A stretch of DNA of 64,000 bases from Lytechinus variegatus (taxonomy: Eukaryota; Echinodermata; Echinoidea; Temnopleuroida; Toxopneustidae), in contig NC_054740.1 in assembly GCF_018143015.1 (NCBI RefSeq), forward strand, positions 49,302,740-49,366,739. The letters are read 5' to 3'. This document shows, piece by piece, positions 36,426-47,750 of this stretch. Each line of letters begins with the position of its first letter. Position 1 is the first letter of the stretch. The position numbers were made by a program, and so were the translations under genes. The notes under the pieces are model-generated. The model was not told where the DNA came from. It saw only the letters and a program-made list of their open reading frames with translations, and did not search any database.

Positions 36426-37357
36426 TCGTACTGATTATGACTATAATAATATGAGTACATGGCTTCATTACCCTCGTAACATTTTGTATTAAAGTTTTAA
36501 AAAGATTATAAATATTTAAAAAATTATTTATAGCGATTCTTTCTTTATTTTCCGCCTTTCATTTCTTCCCTTTTCCTTTGCTTAAACCTACAGGCGTTAG
36601 ATTATACTAGGGGAGAATTAGGGATACACAAAAAAAAACCACAAAAAAAACCACAAAAAACGGCACTATGTACAGCCCAAGTTGCCCAACTCCCACCATA
36701 ACCAAGAGTCCAAAACCAACAAACAAGAAGAACAATAATGATAGCCTTTTAGGGCCCCATGGGAGACCAACTTTATGTTGAATGAGTACCCTGGTAAAAT
36801 ATTTAAATAAATAAACAAATAAATAAATACGTGTATCAACAAAGGGATCAACAACAACATTTCTCATAAAAATGAGATCAGCGCCCGAGTTCTAATTCCT
36901 CACTCTTCAACCTCCATCCTTCTGCGATTTATGTTTGCCGCCCTCTGTGTTCACGCCTCCTATTTGTTTATTTATTTAAATATTTTACCAGGGTGCTCAT
37001 TCAACATAAAGTTGGTCTCCCATGGGGCCCTAAAAGGCTATCATTATTGTTCTTCTTGTTTGTTGGTTTTGGACTCTTGGTTATGGTGGGAGTTGGGCAA
37101 CTTGGGCTGTACATAGTGCCGTTTTTTTTTGTGTTTTTTTGCGTGTTTTTTTGTGTATCCCTAATTCTCCCCTAGTATAATCTAACGCCTGTAGGTTTAA
37201 ACAAAGGAAAAGGGAAGAAATGAAAGGCGGAAAATAAAGAAAGAATCGCTATAAATATTTTTTTAAATATTTATTATAATCTTTTTAAAACTTTAATACA
37301 AAATGTTACGAGGGTAATGAAGCCATGTACTCATATTTTTATAGTCATAATCAGTAC

Positions 37358-37439
37358 GAAATAGTAGTAGTAGTAGTAGTAGTAGGAGTAGCAGTAGTAG
37401 AAGTAGTAGTAGCAGTAAGAGTAGTAGTAGTAGTAGTTT

Positions 37440-37484
<45 letters not shown>

Positions 37485-37625
37485 GAGTAGTAGTAGGAGT
37501 AGTAGTAGTAGTAGGAGTAGCAGTAGTAGAAGTAGTAGTAGCAGTAAGAGTAGTAGTAGGAGTAGGAGTAGTAGTAGTAGTAGTAGTTTTAGTAGTAGTA
37601 GGAGTAGTAGTAGCAGTAGGAGTAG

Positions 37626-37681
<56 letters not shown>

Positions 37682-37791
37682 TAGTAGGAGTAGTAGAAGT
37701 AGTAGGAGTAGTAGTAGTAGTAGTAGTAGGAGTAGCAGTATAGTAGAAGTAGTAGTAGCAGTAAGAGTAGTAGTAGTAGTAGTAGTAGTTT

Positions 37792-37830
<39 letters not shown>

Positions 37831-37854
37831 CAGTAAGAGTAGTAGTAGTAGTTT

Positions 37855-37893
<39 letters not shown>

Positions 37894-38222
37894 GAGTAGT
37901 AGTAGGAGTAGGAGTAGTAGTAGTAGTAGTAGTAGGAGTAGTAGTAGGAGTAGTAGTAGGAGTAGCAGTAGTAGAAGTAGTAGTAGCAGTAAGAGTAGTA
38001 GTAGTAGCAGTAAGAGTAGTAGTAGTAGTAGTAGTTTTAGTAGTAGTAGCAGTAAGAGTAGGAGTAGTAGCAGTAAGAGTAGTAGTAGTAGTAGTTTTAG
38101 TAGTAGTAGTAGTAGGAGTAGTAGTAGGAGTAGGAGTAGTAGTAGTAGTATTATTAGTAGTAGTAGTAGTATAGGAGTAGGAGTAGTAGTAGTAGTAGTG
38201 GTAGTAGTAGTAGTAGTAATAG
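37358..38222 (+). repeat. (TAG)n-type array, right foldback arm
   Basis: Reverse complement of the array at 35570-36425, though the order of variant triplets is not identical, as expected after slippage or unequal exchange. Confidence 0.97.
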
Positions 38223-38385
38223 TAACTTATTTTCAAAAATTTTCAAACTTTAATACTAAATGTTACCAGGGGAGTGAAACCACTCATCCAAGGTCCTTCG
38301 TTTCAAAAATACTTTTTTTTCTACAAGCTTAGGCGGCGATTTTCGGTTTAGGTGCAATTTGCGGTTTAGGGCCTTAACACACGGC

Positions 38386-39026
38386 ACCTCCACATAGCAC
38401 TGAATATGATCGATTCATATTTCATAAAATACACTATTGTTAATGAAATTTTATTCAAAATTCATAAACTTAGTTTAAAAGATATCTGTATTAATTTTGA
38501 ATGGATTCCCTCACATTGTAATGTTAACGGCAATGAGATCGTCGATAAAGCTGCCAAGAAAGGAGCCGCGAAAAATTTTATGGACATCGTTTTACCAAAC
38601 ATTATAAATGAACTTACATGCTCACGTATGACATTTTATAAAGGTGTCTGGCAAGCAGATTGGAATGCGTCTAGAAATGGTAGATTTTTATATGCTATTC
38701 ATGATAATGTCTTTAAGCAGGCTTATAGAAAAGGTTTTTCTCGGAAAGAGGAATGCCTCCTTCATCAAATCACAATAGGTAAGTGCAGATAAAACTATTA
38801 TATGTTTCAAATTAAACAGCACTCTTCAGGCCTCTGTGAGGTGTGCAATGTATTTGAGACTATTGAACATTATATTTTATTTTGTTCAAAATATGTAAAG
38901 GAGAGACGCATCATGTTTAATAAACTTAAGATGAATGACCCGAATCTAAAACAATTGTTAATTAATCCCGATTATACGCGGGAACTATTATGTTTTATAT
39001 ATGCTACTAACCGTTTTGACAGTTAG
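38386..39026 (+). pseudogene. LINE RNase H C-terminal half and C-terminal zinc motif
   Basis: IALNMIDSYFIKYTI resumes the RNase H fold, and WIPSHCNVNGNEIVDKAAKK carries its last helix with the His and the final Asp. Then follows ECLLHQITIGKC, a stop at 38790-38792, and CEVCNVFETIEHYILFC, a C-x2-C-x8-H-x4-C motif typical of such LINEs. The frame ends at 39024-39026. Together with 34423-35238 it is one element split by the SINE-foldback insertion. Confidence 0.88.
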
Positions 39027-39039
39027 GTGTGTGTCATTT

Positions 39040-40134
39040 TCTTCAAACACTAGACATGAAAGAAGGATTGATATTTCCTATTAATAAGAAAAGACAAAAC
39101 AAAAGAATAAGAAGAACGTGAAATTGTATGTGATGTCACAATTGAATTGTTATTTAACTAAGATTTTAAGAAATTATCTAAATATATAACTAGTCATGCT
39201 AGTAGCCGATCGGTTAGCTGGTTTGCCCTTTTTCACGAACAATCATTTAGCACGCGCGATATTTGATTTCTCTATTTATATTAATATGTTTATTCCTCGA
39301 AGATTTTTTATTTGGTAGGACCTACTAATATAATAGGTGGATGGGTGATTAATCTATATTAATACTTCATATAATCGTCACCAATGGTTTGACGTCGTAT
39401 GGATCCCCTTTGCCGACGACGTCCTACTTACGAAAGCGACTGGCGCGTATAATCTGGAGAGATTGAAGAGCGCCATCATATTCAACAACAACAACCAGTC
39501 TATGTATATATAGGGATGACACAACCTTGCCATATAGACACCATCAGCTCATAACAAAATTCAGAGCTCAAGAACCAGTGACTAAAAAGATATTTCTTTA
39601 TTAGGATCGAATATTCTCACATATTTTTTTCGATGCCATAATGCTAGTCCTAGGGTCTGTTGCAGAAAGAGATGCATTTAAAAACAACTAAAAATCAATT
39701 GCAAGTCACTAACCGTGTATCCCATTGGTTAAGAGTCAACGTTTTTATGAGTTCCGTTTGATCGAAAGTCTTTCTGCAACGGGCTCCAGATAACGAAGGG
39801 GTCACGTGCCTCGACATTTCCACCAATGAGGAGGAAGGAGCGGGGTTGGTCTGTGAGGTAAGGGCCACGCCCATGTTGTCTGTCCATTTTATTCTCCGTG
39901 TTTCTCACTGGTTTAATTTACTTAAACAACATCGAGCCGTTTGATCCCACATCCATTCTTATTGGTTAATTTAATCTAACGGGTAAGTAATTGCTACCCC
40001 CGCCCCAGGGGGGGGGTGGCATTTACTTGCTATCCCTGCATGTAGACACGCCACCCTCCTGCTCTTTAGTGCTTGTAGAATCAATCGGTGTCATGAGAAT
40101 CACACACAATCAGGTCACGAAATATGCCGGCTTA
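39040..40134. other. No recognisable gene
   Basis: Contains one hairpin MITE (39652-39788) and facing C/G tracts near 39999-40018. No coding sequence was recognised. Confidence 0.45.
39652..39788. repeat. Hairpin MITE with CTGTTGCAGAAAGA termini
   Basis: AGGGTCTGTTGCAGAAAGAG at the left pairs with GTCTTTCTGCAACGGGCTCC at the right. A relative with the same termini lies at 63595-63745. Confidence 0.8.
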
Positions 40135-40136
40135 TA

Positions 40137-41063
40137 CAGTGCGTATCAAAAAAAGTTTACACTTGGAAAAAATTCTGTAAAATTATACATTTGTAATATC
40201 CTGAAGATTTTCCACATTTTAACATTGGTACAAATCCATTTAAGCAAATGACGATATAACTGTCGAAAAATATTTCCGCTTGAGTGAGCACCATTTACTT
40301 TTGAAAAGTTAGTGAAAAATGATTGGCGCAGAACTTTGAAATAGTTATGCAAATAAAAGTAGACCTTAATCATGAAGACATATTTTACCTTTTTAAAGTG
40401 GTTTCCTTGCCCAAAACAATTCGAAGAGTGCATTGCTCCCCACCCCACTCCCCCACACATCGAGGCCATTTCCTTTACACTGAGCTGTGATTTACATGAA
40501 ATGGTTTAGGCTTGATTTTTATTTTGTTAATCATTGTCAAGTGTAGAGAAACAAACATTACATGAAAAATGAAAGGTAAACCTACTTAAAATGATAAAAA
40601 CTTAGTAAAAAAATGCTGGATATGTCTGATATAAAATTTTGTTCAGATTCAATTATGTCCTCATATCCAGCTGGAACAAAAAGGGTAAAGGGTGTGCTTA
40701 CTAACTGTTGAAATTTCAATTTGGGTGGCAAATTTGTTACAAAATGGTTAAATGTATTCGTTTTATTTGAATTGACTAAAAGTCAAAGGAAAAATGTATG
40801 AGAAATGTTTCGCAGGGTAAGTTTGATTTCGCCCTTCTCCCTTGACACAGCGTGAAAACGAGCATTTCTGCGCAAACAGGATTCTGCGAGCTTTACAAAA
40901 ATGGACAGTGCTAACTCAAGTGTAACATCCAGTCATTACTTTTACTCTCATTGGATATATGAGACCCAAACCGAAGAATCTATGCGAAAAAATTACCCAC
41001 ATGTTGTATATTTTTTAATTCCCAGGGCTTTTTCAAAGTGTAAACTTTTTTTGATACACACTG
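40137..41063. mobile_element. mariner/Tc1-like non-autonomous element
   Basis: The left end CAGTGCGTATCAAAAAAAGT follows TA (40135-40136). The right end ACTTTTTTTGATACACACTG (41044-41063) is its inverse; the base pair after it is CA rather than TA. A subterminal CTTGAGTGAGCACC (about 40283) and its inverse GTGCTAACTCAAGTG (about 40908) lie about 150 bp inside each end. There is no transposase frame. Confidence 0.8.
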
Positions 41064-41739
41064 CAGTAGTGTGTTAAACTATCAAATGGAAAAAGGTTAT
41101 AATATACGCCAGTTATGTTGACCAAACACCATGAATTCGATACTACAGCGTGTCCCTCGAAAAATGTTAATGGCACTCTAGATGTGTATTATATTAGAAT
41201 TACAACATAATACTGTCTGTATTCTTTACGCCCGTACACTACTATTTCCTATAACTAGATTAAGTGCCATGTGATGTCATTCAATCATAACAAAACTCTA
41301 ACCATTTGTTCATTACACATCAGGAACCTCTCCATCCAAGTTTTGTATTTAGTCAGGTTCAGCTAATGACATTGTTATCTATTTACGCATGTTAAATGGT
41401 GCAAATTGTATTAATTTATTTATTTTCAGCAATGGGCGTAAATCTGCAAGGAATCCCTTTTTAGGACTCGGGGATGACTAAATATTCGTCCCCTCTGGTT
41501 ATAAGATGAGATCAAGATGATATCATGGATTAAAAAATATGATAATTCAGTTGGTCTACAATCAATCAATTTTATGTTTGATTAATCACGTTTGATTAAA
41601 GATATCATGCTAATCTTCTTAAACATTCAATTTTCTTTTAAATTCAAGTATTGGCCCGCAAGTTGTTGGCCGAAATCTAAAAAGGAAATAACGACGCAAT
41701 AAGACGTTTTCTGATGAAATCTGAAAGAAGGCTCTTAGC
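41064..41739. other. No recognisable gene
   Basis: AT-rich sequence. No repeat or exon was assigned. Confidence 0.45.
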
Positions 41740-41888
41740 TCTGTGTTTGGTGACATCCCGTTAGTTCGCGGTTCCGATAGTCCGCAGTGTGTGTAAAATT
41801 ATGGTCATAGTGAGATCGAATGTCATCGAGAGGTTAAAAGGTCAAATGATACGAGACCATGGGGTTCTATCAGGCGTGGATCCATAAA

Positions 41889-42010
41889 ATGGCAAAAGGT
41901 AAAAGTGGCAGAGGTAAAAATGGCAGAGGTAAAAATGGCAAAGGTATAAATGGCAGAGGTAAATGACAGAGGTAATAATATATGGCAGAGGTAAAACTAA
42001 CAGAGGTATA
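41889..42010 (+). repeat. Degenerate copy of the 15-bp GGCAGAGGTAAA array
   Basis: Eight or nine units related to the array at 17205-17820, here inside another foldback-type element. Confidence 0.9.
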
Positions 42011-42556
42011 CATGGTCAGTCTTAAGCCCCCATGCGAAGAAATCCAATATTTCCTCCATGTATACAGTAAATTAAAGGTTCTGAGAAGAAAATTGGAATT
42101 ATGTTAGACTAATGAAAAGGGTAACATTTTTGAATGATACTTTGGATCTTCTGCACCAAATTGTTAACACTGTCTTGAGGTGGTATTTCCTATTTTTCCT
42201 GGACTTACATGCACGGCCATCTCATTTCAAATCGCTTTTCTAATATTCAAATTTGAAGCACACTTTGGATCCCAAGTATACTTAATTCATTACAGGAGAA
42301 ATTCACACTGACATAAAGTTTATTGTAGAAATAGCAGACAATAATTAAAATGATATTGGTAAGGGTTTTAGGGAATCTATCAAAGTTTTAAAAAGCTATT
42401 AAAATTTTACATTTTAACGTTGACGTCATTTCCGAGCAGTTTTTCCCACATATGATGGAATAATAAATATCTCACTGTATTCTGATCACAATTTTACACA
42501 CACGAGGACTATCGGACCCGCGGACTAACGGGCCTGCGGACTATCGGACCCGCGGA

Positions 42557-43197
42557 CTAACGTGCTGTAACCGGTTGATCTATGTGGGGATAATAACCAA
42601 ATGAATGCATAGTGTGTAGGAATAAATCGTTTTCATTATTTTGGGATAACAGGTCAATGTTAAAATCACCCATTAAATATATTTGTTTATCTTCTTTTGT
42701 TATGGTATGAAGGCATGTTTCAAGCTCTTCGCAAAATAAATTTGCATTGCCATGAGGGGGTCTGTAAACTAACCCAATAATTATATTTTTGCCTTTCGGC
42801 TTCATGATTTCTAAGAATAAAGTTTCACTTTGTTTTAATGATATTTCTTTTCTTATTTTAAACTGCAAATGTTCATTGATGTAAAATGCTACACCACCTC
42901 CTCTTTGATCTTCACGATCTCGCCTAATAAGATTATAGTTTTGCAAGTTGAATATGTTAGGTGAATTATTATGAAGCCATGTTTCCGTGACACCAATAAT
43001 GGAGAATTTGAAATTTATTTAGAATAAAGAGTAATGATTCCAATGATTCAAAGTTTTTGTTCAAACTTCGGGCATTAACGTGAAGCAAACTGAATTTGTG
43101 TTCTGTGTCTATAAATTTAGAAGTAAAATCTTCAGTTGAGTAATATGTATTACATGATGCATTGTTTGTATTGAAAATAGAAAAAATGTCTATGTCA
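42557..43197 (-). pseudogene. LINE apurinic-type endonuclease domain, antisense
   Basis: On the - strand, LLHVNARSLNKNFESLESL leads after a frameshift near 43018 to IIGVTETWLHNN, GGGVAFYINEHLQFKI, IIIGLVYRPPHGN and YLMGDFNIDLL. These are the ordered motifs of the exonuclease-endonuclease-phosphatase domain that starts LINE ORF2. The rest of the ORF is missing: the sequence stops at a foldback arm at 42573. A non-autonomous remnant. Confidence 0.9.
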
Positions 43198-43295
43198 TTA
43201 CTCGTGAAGAAAAAATGATATTACCAAGATTTTAAGATCGAAGATATGATAACTGGTTTGTATGTAAATTTTCTGTGCCGTAACAGTATGATGAC

Positions 43296-43425
43296 GGTGA
43301 TAATGGTGATGATGATGGTGGTGGTGGTGGTGGTGGTGGTGATGATGATGGTGATGATGATGGTGGTGGTGATGATGATGATGATGATGATGATGGTGGT
43401 GGTGATGATGATGACAATGATAGCA
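43296..43425 (+). repeat. (GAT/GGT)n microsatellite
   Basis: GATGATGGTGGTGGT-type triplets. The His-rich or Ser-rich frames on the opposite strand are artefacts of the period. Confidence 0.95.
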
Positions 43426-45233
43426 AATCATACGGGAGGTCAATGAAGTCATAACCTGCGAGCATCTGGCCACCTTTACGTTAACAGAAAGTAGAACCAG
43501 AATTGTTGTAATCACAAAAGTGAATAAAGAAATGAAACCTGTCTAAATAATTCTATAAAAATTTATCGATAAACCTTGGTCAAAGAACCAAACATAAATT
43601 AAAAAGAATAGTAAAAATCGGAATACATTCAGTGTAAAATTGCGGGTAACAGATCGATTAAATTCAGTACAGGTATTAAAGAGCATTTCTTGTTGGATTA
43701 CAATTAACGAAATTAAGCAAACATGTGGTGAGAATCAAGGCTAGTACAATGCCTTTGAGAAAAATGGATACAGAGACAGTTATATACTAAAATGATTCAA
43801 AATAAATACCACTGAGCATGTACTTGCAAGATATTGACAGCAAAAAGTATTTAAAGGCTCCTTCGTATATTGAAAATAAATTAGACAAACTGTTTTTTCC
43901 TACATTACAATACCTGTGATCGGTTCGATTGACTTTACCTGTGTTGTAATGTTAAATTTTGTTATGTATTAATTTAATAGATTGTAATATCACCAAAGGT
44001 AAAAATAAAGCAGGCATCAAGCCGTCCAGAATGCAAAGAGTGTACGAAATGGTGAACATGGCAGCAATCGATTGCTGGTAATCAAATAGTAAGCCATTAA
44101 TCTTGAAAGTTATTTTCTCAAGTGTGAATTCCAGCAATCGATTGTAAGTATTTCTTTAGCCATTACATATTTTGAATCATTATGTACTTTAATGAATGAA
44201 AAAATGTTGTCCATTCAATACAAAATGGTTGAGAAATTCACCATGAGTCGAAACCCATACATGGCAACATTACAAACATAAGTTGGTACTTTTTATCACT
44301 ATATCGATGTAAATTTCGTTGGTAAATTTACAAGTGTTAGTAATCGATTGGAAGTATTCAACTCACTTCAGCATACAGGCTAAAACCAAAATGGTCCAAA
44401 ACATGTACAGGCACACATCCTGGATCATTTTTTTCTTTTGGTGTATGAAAACATGTAGACTATTTCGTAAAAAGGACTGAGAAAATCACACATGGCAACA
44501 TCACAACAGGTAAGTTGGTGCTTTTCACTTTACACATATTCTATATTGATATAAATTTATAATAGAGTTGATTCACAATAAGTCGAATCGCCTACATGGT
44601 AAGACCAATTATCCTTTACAGATATAAATTTATTAAGGTATGTTTTCAACGGAATTGATGAGCTTTATAACCAATACACTAAATGCTGAAATTTTAGTCA
44701 GTCTCGATTATACTTGTCTGATGGTGCTTCGCGATGGTAGCTTGGTAAGATATATATTTTTAGAACAATCCGTTCTGGTTTAACATGATTATATAATAAA
44801 GCAGATGCACTGATATAACACAACTCACTAGAAAATGTCGTCACTTATATTTAGTATCCATTATTAGAAACAAAACAAAGTAACGACCTGTAATCGATTG
44901 GCAGGATAACGTATGGATCCCGCCATGCGGACCTAATAAGCTTATTTAGTCGACATGGCAAGATAAAGTATCTCGCCATGTCGTCAAGTCGATGGCATTT
45001 TAGAGGCTCCGTATGGCGTCTAGCCAGGGTAAATTTCCGGGGGGGTAACAGTCCCCGCCGATAAATATATGGGGATAATATTTTCCTTGAAGTAGATGTC
45101 AGGGGGCGATTGCCCTGTGGGTCATCGTTATAGAACCCCATGGACTCATATCATTGACCTTTTGACCTCTTGATGACATGGATTTCACTATATTGTCCTG
45201 ATCATAATTTTACACACACCGCGGACTATCGGA

Positions 45234-45350
45234 CCCGCGGTCTATCGGGCCCGCGGTCTATCGGACCCGCGGTCTATCGGACCCGCGGTCTATCGGACCC
45301 GCGGACTATCGGACCCGCGGTCTAACGGACCCGCGGTCTATCGGGCTGTA
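45234..45350. repeat. Tandem 16-bp units CCGCGGTCTATCGGAC (about seven)
   Basis: Nearly identical units with an A/T change (GGACTA/GGTCTA), forming the outer right arm of the element 41749-45353. The homogeneity suggests recent amplification. Confidence 0.95.
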
Positions 45351-45429
45351 ACCTCTGAGTTTACAAGCAAAGCAAAGAGTCGTTATAATTGTGCAGTTTT
45401 CCCTTTATTGAGAATTGCAATTAAGTATT

Positions 45430-45700
45430 TGCAGTACATCCAGGGGGCCGAGGGGCCCGCCCCCCTCCTTATTGGCGGATCAAAAAAAGGGGGAAGAGGG
45501 AAAGAAAGAAAAAAAGAAAAAGAGGGGAAAAGAGAGGATAAAAAAGAAGAGGGGGAAAGAGTGAATAGAATAAGATTAGGGGGAGAGTTGAAAAAGAAAT
45601 ATTTCACGTCACTTTACAAAATTTTTGTTCGCGCTTCACGCTGGCATTGCCTGTTAGGTGATTTTTATATCTTGCTCAATATAGAGCATAAATATCAAGT
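45430..45700. mobile_element. hAT-like end with G/C tracts
   Basis: CCAGGGGGCCGAGGGGCCCG at about 45439 and CTTATTGGCGGATC near 45470 resemble the inside of hAT left ends. A GTTCGCGCTTCACGCTGGCATT motif lies near 45626. The right end was not found; the LINE at 45744 may have inserted into it. Confidence 0.45.
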
Positions 45701-45743
45701 TTTTAAGTCAGTATAATATACAAAACATATTTAAGCTCGGAAA

Positions 45744-46310
45744 TTGAACTTACTTTATTTTCGATATATATCTATTTATAAATGTGTTCATGGACTTGCA
45801 ACAGAATACTATTCAAATTATTTTCATGATCTAAACAAAACCCATTCGAAAAATATGAGGCAGTCCGTCAGACACGATCTTGTTATTCCAAGATGTCGTT
45901 CTGATTATTACAAACATTCCTTATTTTATGCCTGTCCAAAACTGTGGAATAGCTAGCCGGTCATCATAATGGAATCGTAATCTTTAAATTCATTTAAATA
46001 TAATTTTTAAAAACATCTCAGGTCGATTGACAATTAAAGTTTGCGCTGGCACTTGCTACTTTGTTAAAATTGTGTTTTGAATGTTTGAATACCATTGAAA
46101 TAATATCTCTAATTTGGCAATGTTTATTATTGATGTCTTGGCAATTTAGCTTTTATTGAATTGTTTGCATATGTTATGTTATTTTGAATGCTTTTATCTG
46201 TTAATATTATCTGTAATTGCATTAGTATGTATAGGGGCCCCATGGGAGATCAACTGATGTTGAATGGGCTACCCCATTTTGAATAAACAATAAACAGTTT
46301 ATAAAAAAAA
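45744..46310 (+). pseudogene. CR1-like LINE 3' fragment
   Basis: The frame at 45744-45956 encodes SIYKCVHGLATEYYSNYF, QSVRHDLVIPRCR and FYACPKLWNS, the C-terminal signature of CR1/Jockey-type reverse transcriptases, and then a stop. The 3' tail carries CCATGGGAGATCAACTGATG and an AATAAACAATAAAC end. Everything upstream is absent (5' truncation). Confidence 0.8.
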
Positions 46311-47530
46311 ATCGGCTGGCGATTTGCGCTCGCATTAACTCATGCATCCTATTCATAAAAGTGTTTGAAATGTCCAGTTTTTAGGCCATAATATAAATTC
46401 ACATGTATTTTGTTCGTGTTGGCTCTATATCGTGCGTGATACTCGATCGTTGACTTTTTCATGAGCCCATCTTTTCCCCCGATTTCCCTCAGCAGTATTC
46501 AAACACAACAATAGCTATCTTAGTCTATTATATATTATTTATATATACCTGTATAGCTTAGAATTCCTTTTCTGCATGCATTAGTCTAGTCAAGAGTAAT
46601 ATTTTCTATACTACCAGGCTAGTATCTTTACAGTGACACACATCCACATGGGCGTACAGGCTCCCCCCCCAAAAAAAAAAAAGAAAAAAGAGAAAAAGAG
46701 AGAGAGAGAGAAGTACAGAAAAGGGAAGGGATAAGCGTGAAAAATACTATTTTCTGAATAATGTGTTAAAATCTATCACAAACTTGGATTTTTGTAATAA
46801 AAATGTCTAAATTTGTTTTTGGTCGCTCGCAACGTCTTATTAATATTTCGTAATACGCCATATTGAGCCCCCTCAATTTATTGGTTCATTACACCACTGT
46901 ACTATGTACATTTATATAAAGTACCAGTAACATTCCATTACTCATCCATGCATATGGATAGACCTACAATTGTGCTCATTGTTAGGTAGGTACAAGTTTC
47001 AACCAATAATACAAAATAGAGTCAAAGATGAATTCAATTCTGCGGGTAGTCGAAGTACCGGTAGTGTATATTTTTGATGGTATTCTGCTGAATCATTCTA
47101 AAAGTAGGTTCATTACTCGATATAAGGCAGCTTGTAAGACTGAGCCATTGGATGGGTATTTGTGTTTGGTGATAAATAGGATACTCATGGAATAGGACAT
47201 TAAACTGCCTTTTCAGAGAGCTTATAGCCCTTCTTTATATCCATCATTTTCATGTCAATTGGGTGACAAGATATCACACGCTAAATAACGGCTGACATTC
47301 TAACGTTTCAACTTTCTACCTTTGCCAACAGCGCGGTCATATGCCAAACAGTTTCTTACTAGCGTCACTGCGTTAAGGTCTAATGTTCTTCAACTATACT
47401 CTTACTATTCAAGCAGATTTAAAGGATTTGATCTGTATTTCCATTATTACACCTGCGCCATTTAATTTTGAAAAACAACAAGTTGAAAATTCCTTTGCCG
47501 AAAGGAGGCGTTTGCAGCGCCTTGGTTGAT
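46311..47530. other. Region upstream of the ABCG gene; no recognisable gene
   Basis: It may include the promoter or a 5' untranslated exon of the transporter. CCCCCCCC-A12-GAGAG low complexity lies at about 46661-46712. I could not identify a promoter motif with confidence. Confidence 0.4.
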
Positions 47531-47750
47531 ATGGATCGCAGACTAGAAGAGTTACCTCTGCTGGGGAGAGACAGTCTCAACACCAATGGAATCCCGCGAT
47601 ATCGTAATCACTCGTCGATCACCGTTCCACCGCAGTCACAGCTTACACTTTCATGGAAGGATCTGGTGGTCAACCACCATCCCTCTCGCGGGATCATGGG
47701 CCGACTACGGAGGGAAAAACCGCCACCGATGAAAAGGATTTTGAAAGGAG
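47531..47750 (+). CDS. ABCG exon 1
   Basis: MDRRLEELPLLGRDSLNTNG opens the cytosolic N terminus, and LTLSWKDLVV and KPPPMKRILKG are the usual start of the ABCG ATPase domain. The donor is GGAG|GTAAAT, phase 1. GTTTGCAG at 47509-47516 could alternatively be an acceptor if a further upstream exon exists. Confidence 0.85.

Larger units (their letters stand above)
35438..38379. mobile_element. 2.9-kb foldback element with CTA/TAG-repeat arms
   Basis: Terminal inverted repeats begin TGTTAAGGCCCTAAACCGCA (35438) and end with the inverse at 38379. CACGGC flanks both sides (35432-35437 and 38380-38385). From the outside in, each arm has a unique block of about 130 bp, about 850 bp of CTA-type triplets with CTC/CTT/AAA variants (TAG on the right), and a unique block of about 350 bp. 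The centre (about 36823-36960) is unpaired. The inner block includes ATGGGAGACCAACTTTATGT, which resembles the LINE tail at 46240. The element is non-coding; the long frames in its arms reflect the three-base period. Confidence 0.92.
41749..45353. mobile_element. Foldback-type element with 16-bp CGGACTATCGGACCCG units
   Basis: The left arm (41749-41866) and right arm (about 45120-45353) are inverted, sharing GGTCAAATGATACGAGACCA/TCATTGACCTTTTGACC words and GTGTGTAAAATTATG. The tips are GGTGACATCCCG and, read inward, GGTTACAGCCCG. TCTGTGTTT (41740-41748) and TCTGAGTTT (45354-45362) form a 9-bp duplication with one mismatch. The right arm carries about seven tandem 16-bp units. An extra right-arm-like block at 42480-42573 suggests a duplicated or nested arm. 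The core holds a LINE endonuclease fragment, a microsatellite, a copy of the GGCAGAGGTAAA array (41889-42010) and a 33-nt hairpin at 44951-44983. Confidence 0.7.

Noticed and set aside
35562..38236. Long Thr-, Leu-, Tyr- and Val-rich open frames
   Set aside because: They run through CTA/TAG triplet arrays in both arms of a foldback. A three-base period cannot create stops in some frames.
42557..42946. Possible host endonuclease gene
   Set aside because: Its motifs are those of the LINE-type endonuclease domain, it is frameshifted upstream and cut off downstream, so it is a retrotransposon remnant.
43198..43515. His-rich open frame on the - strand
   Set aside because: Translation of a GAT/GGT microsatellite. 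The flanking parts show no family resemblance.
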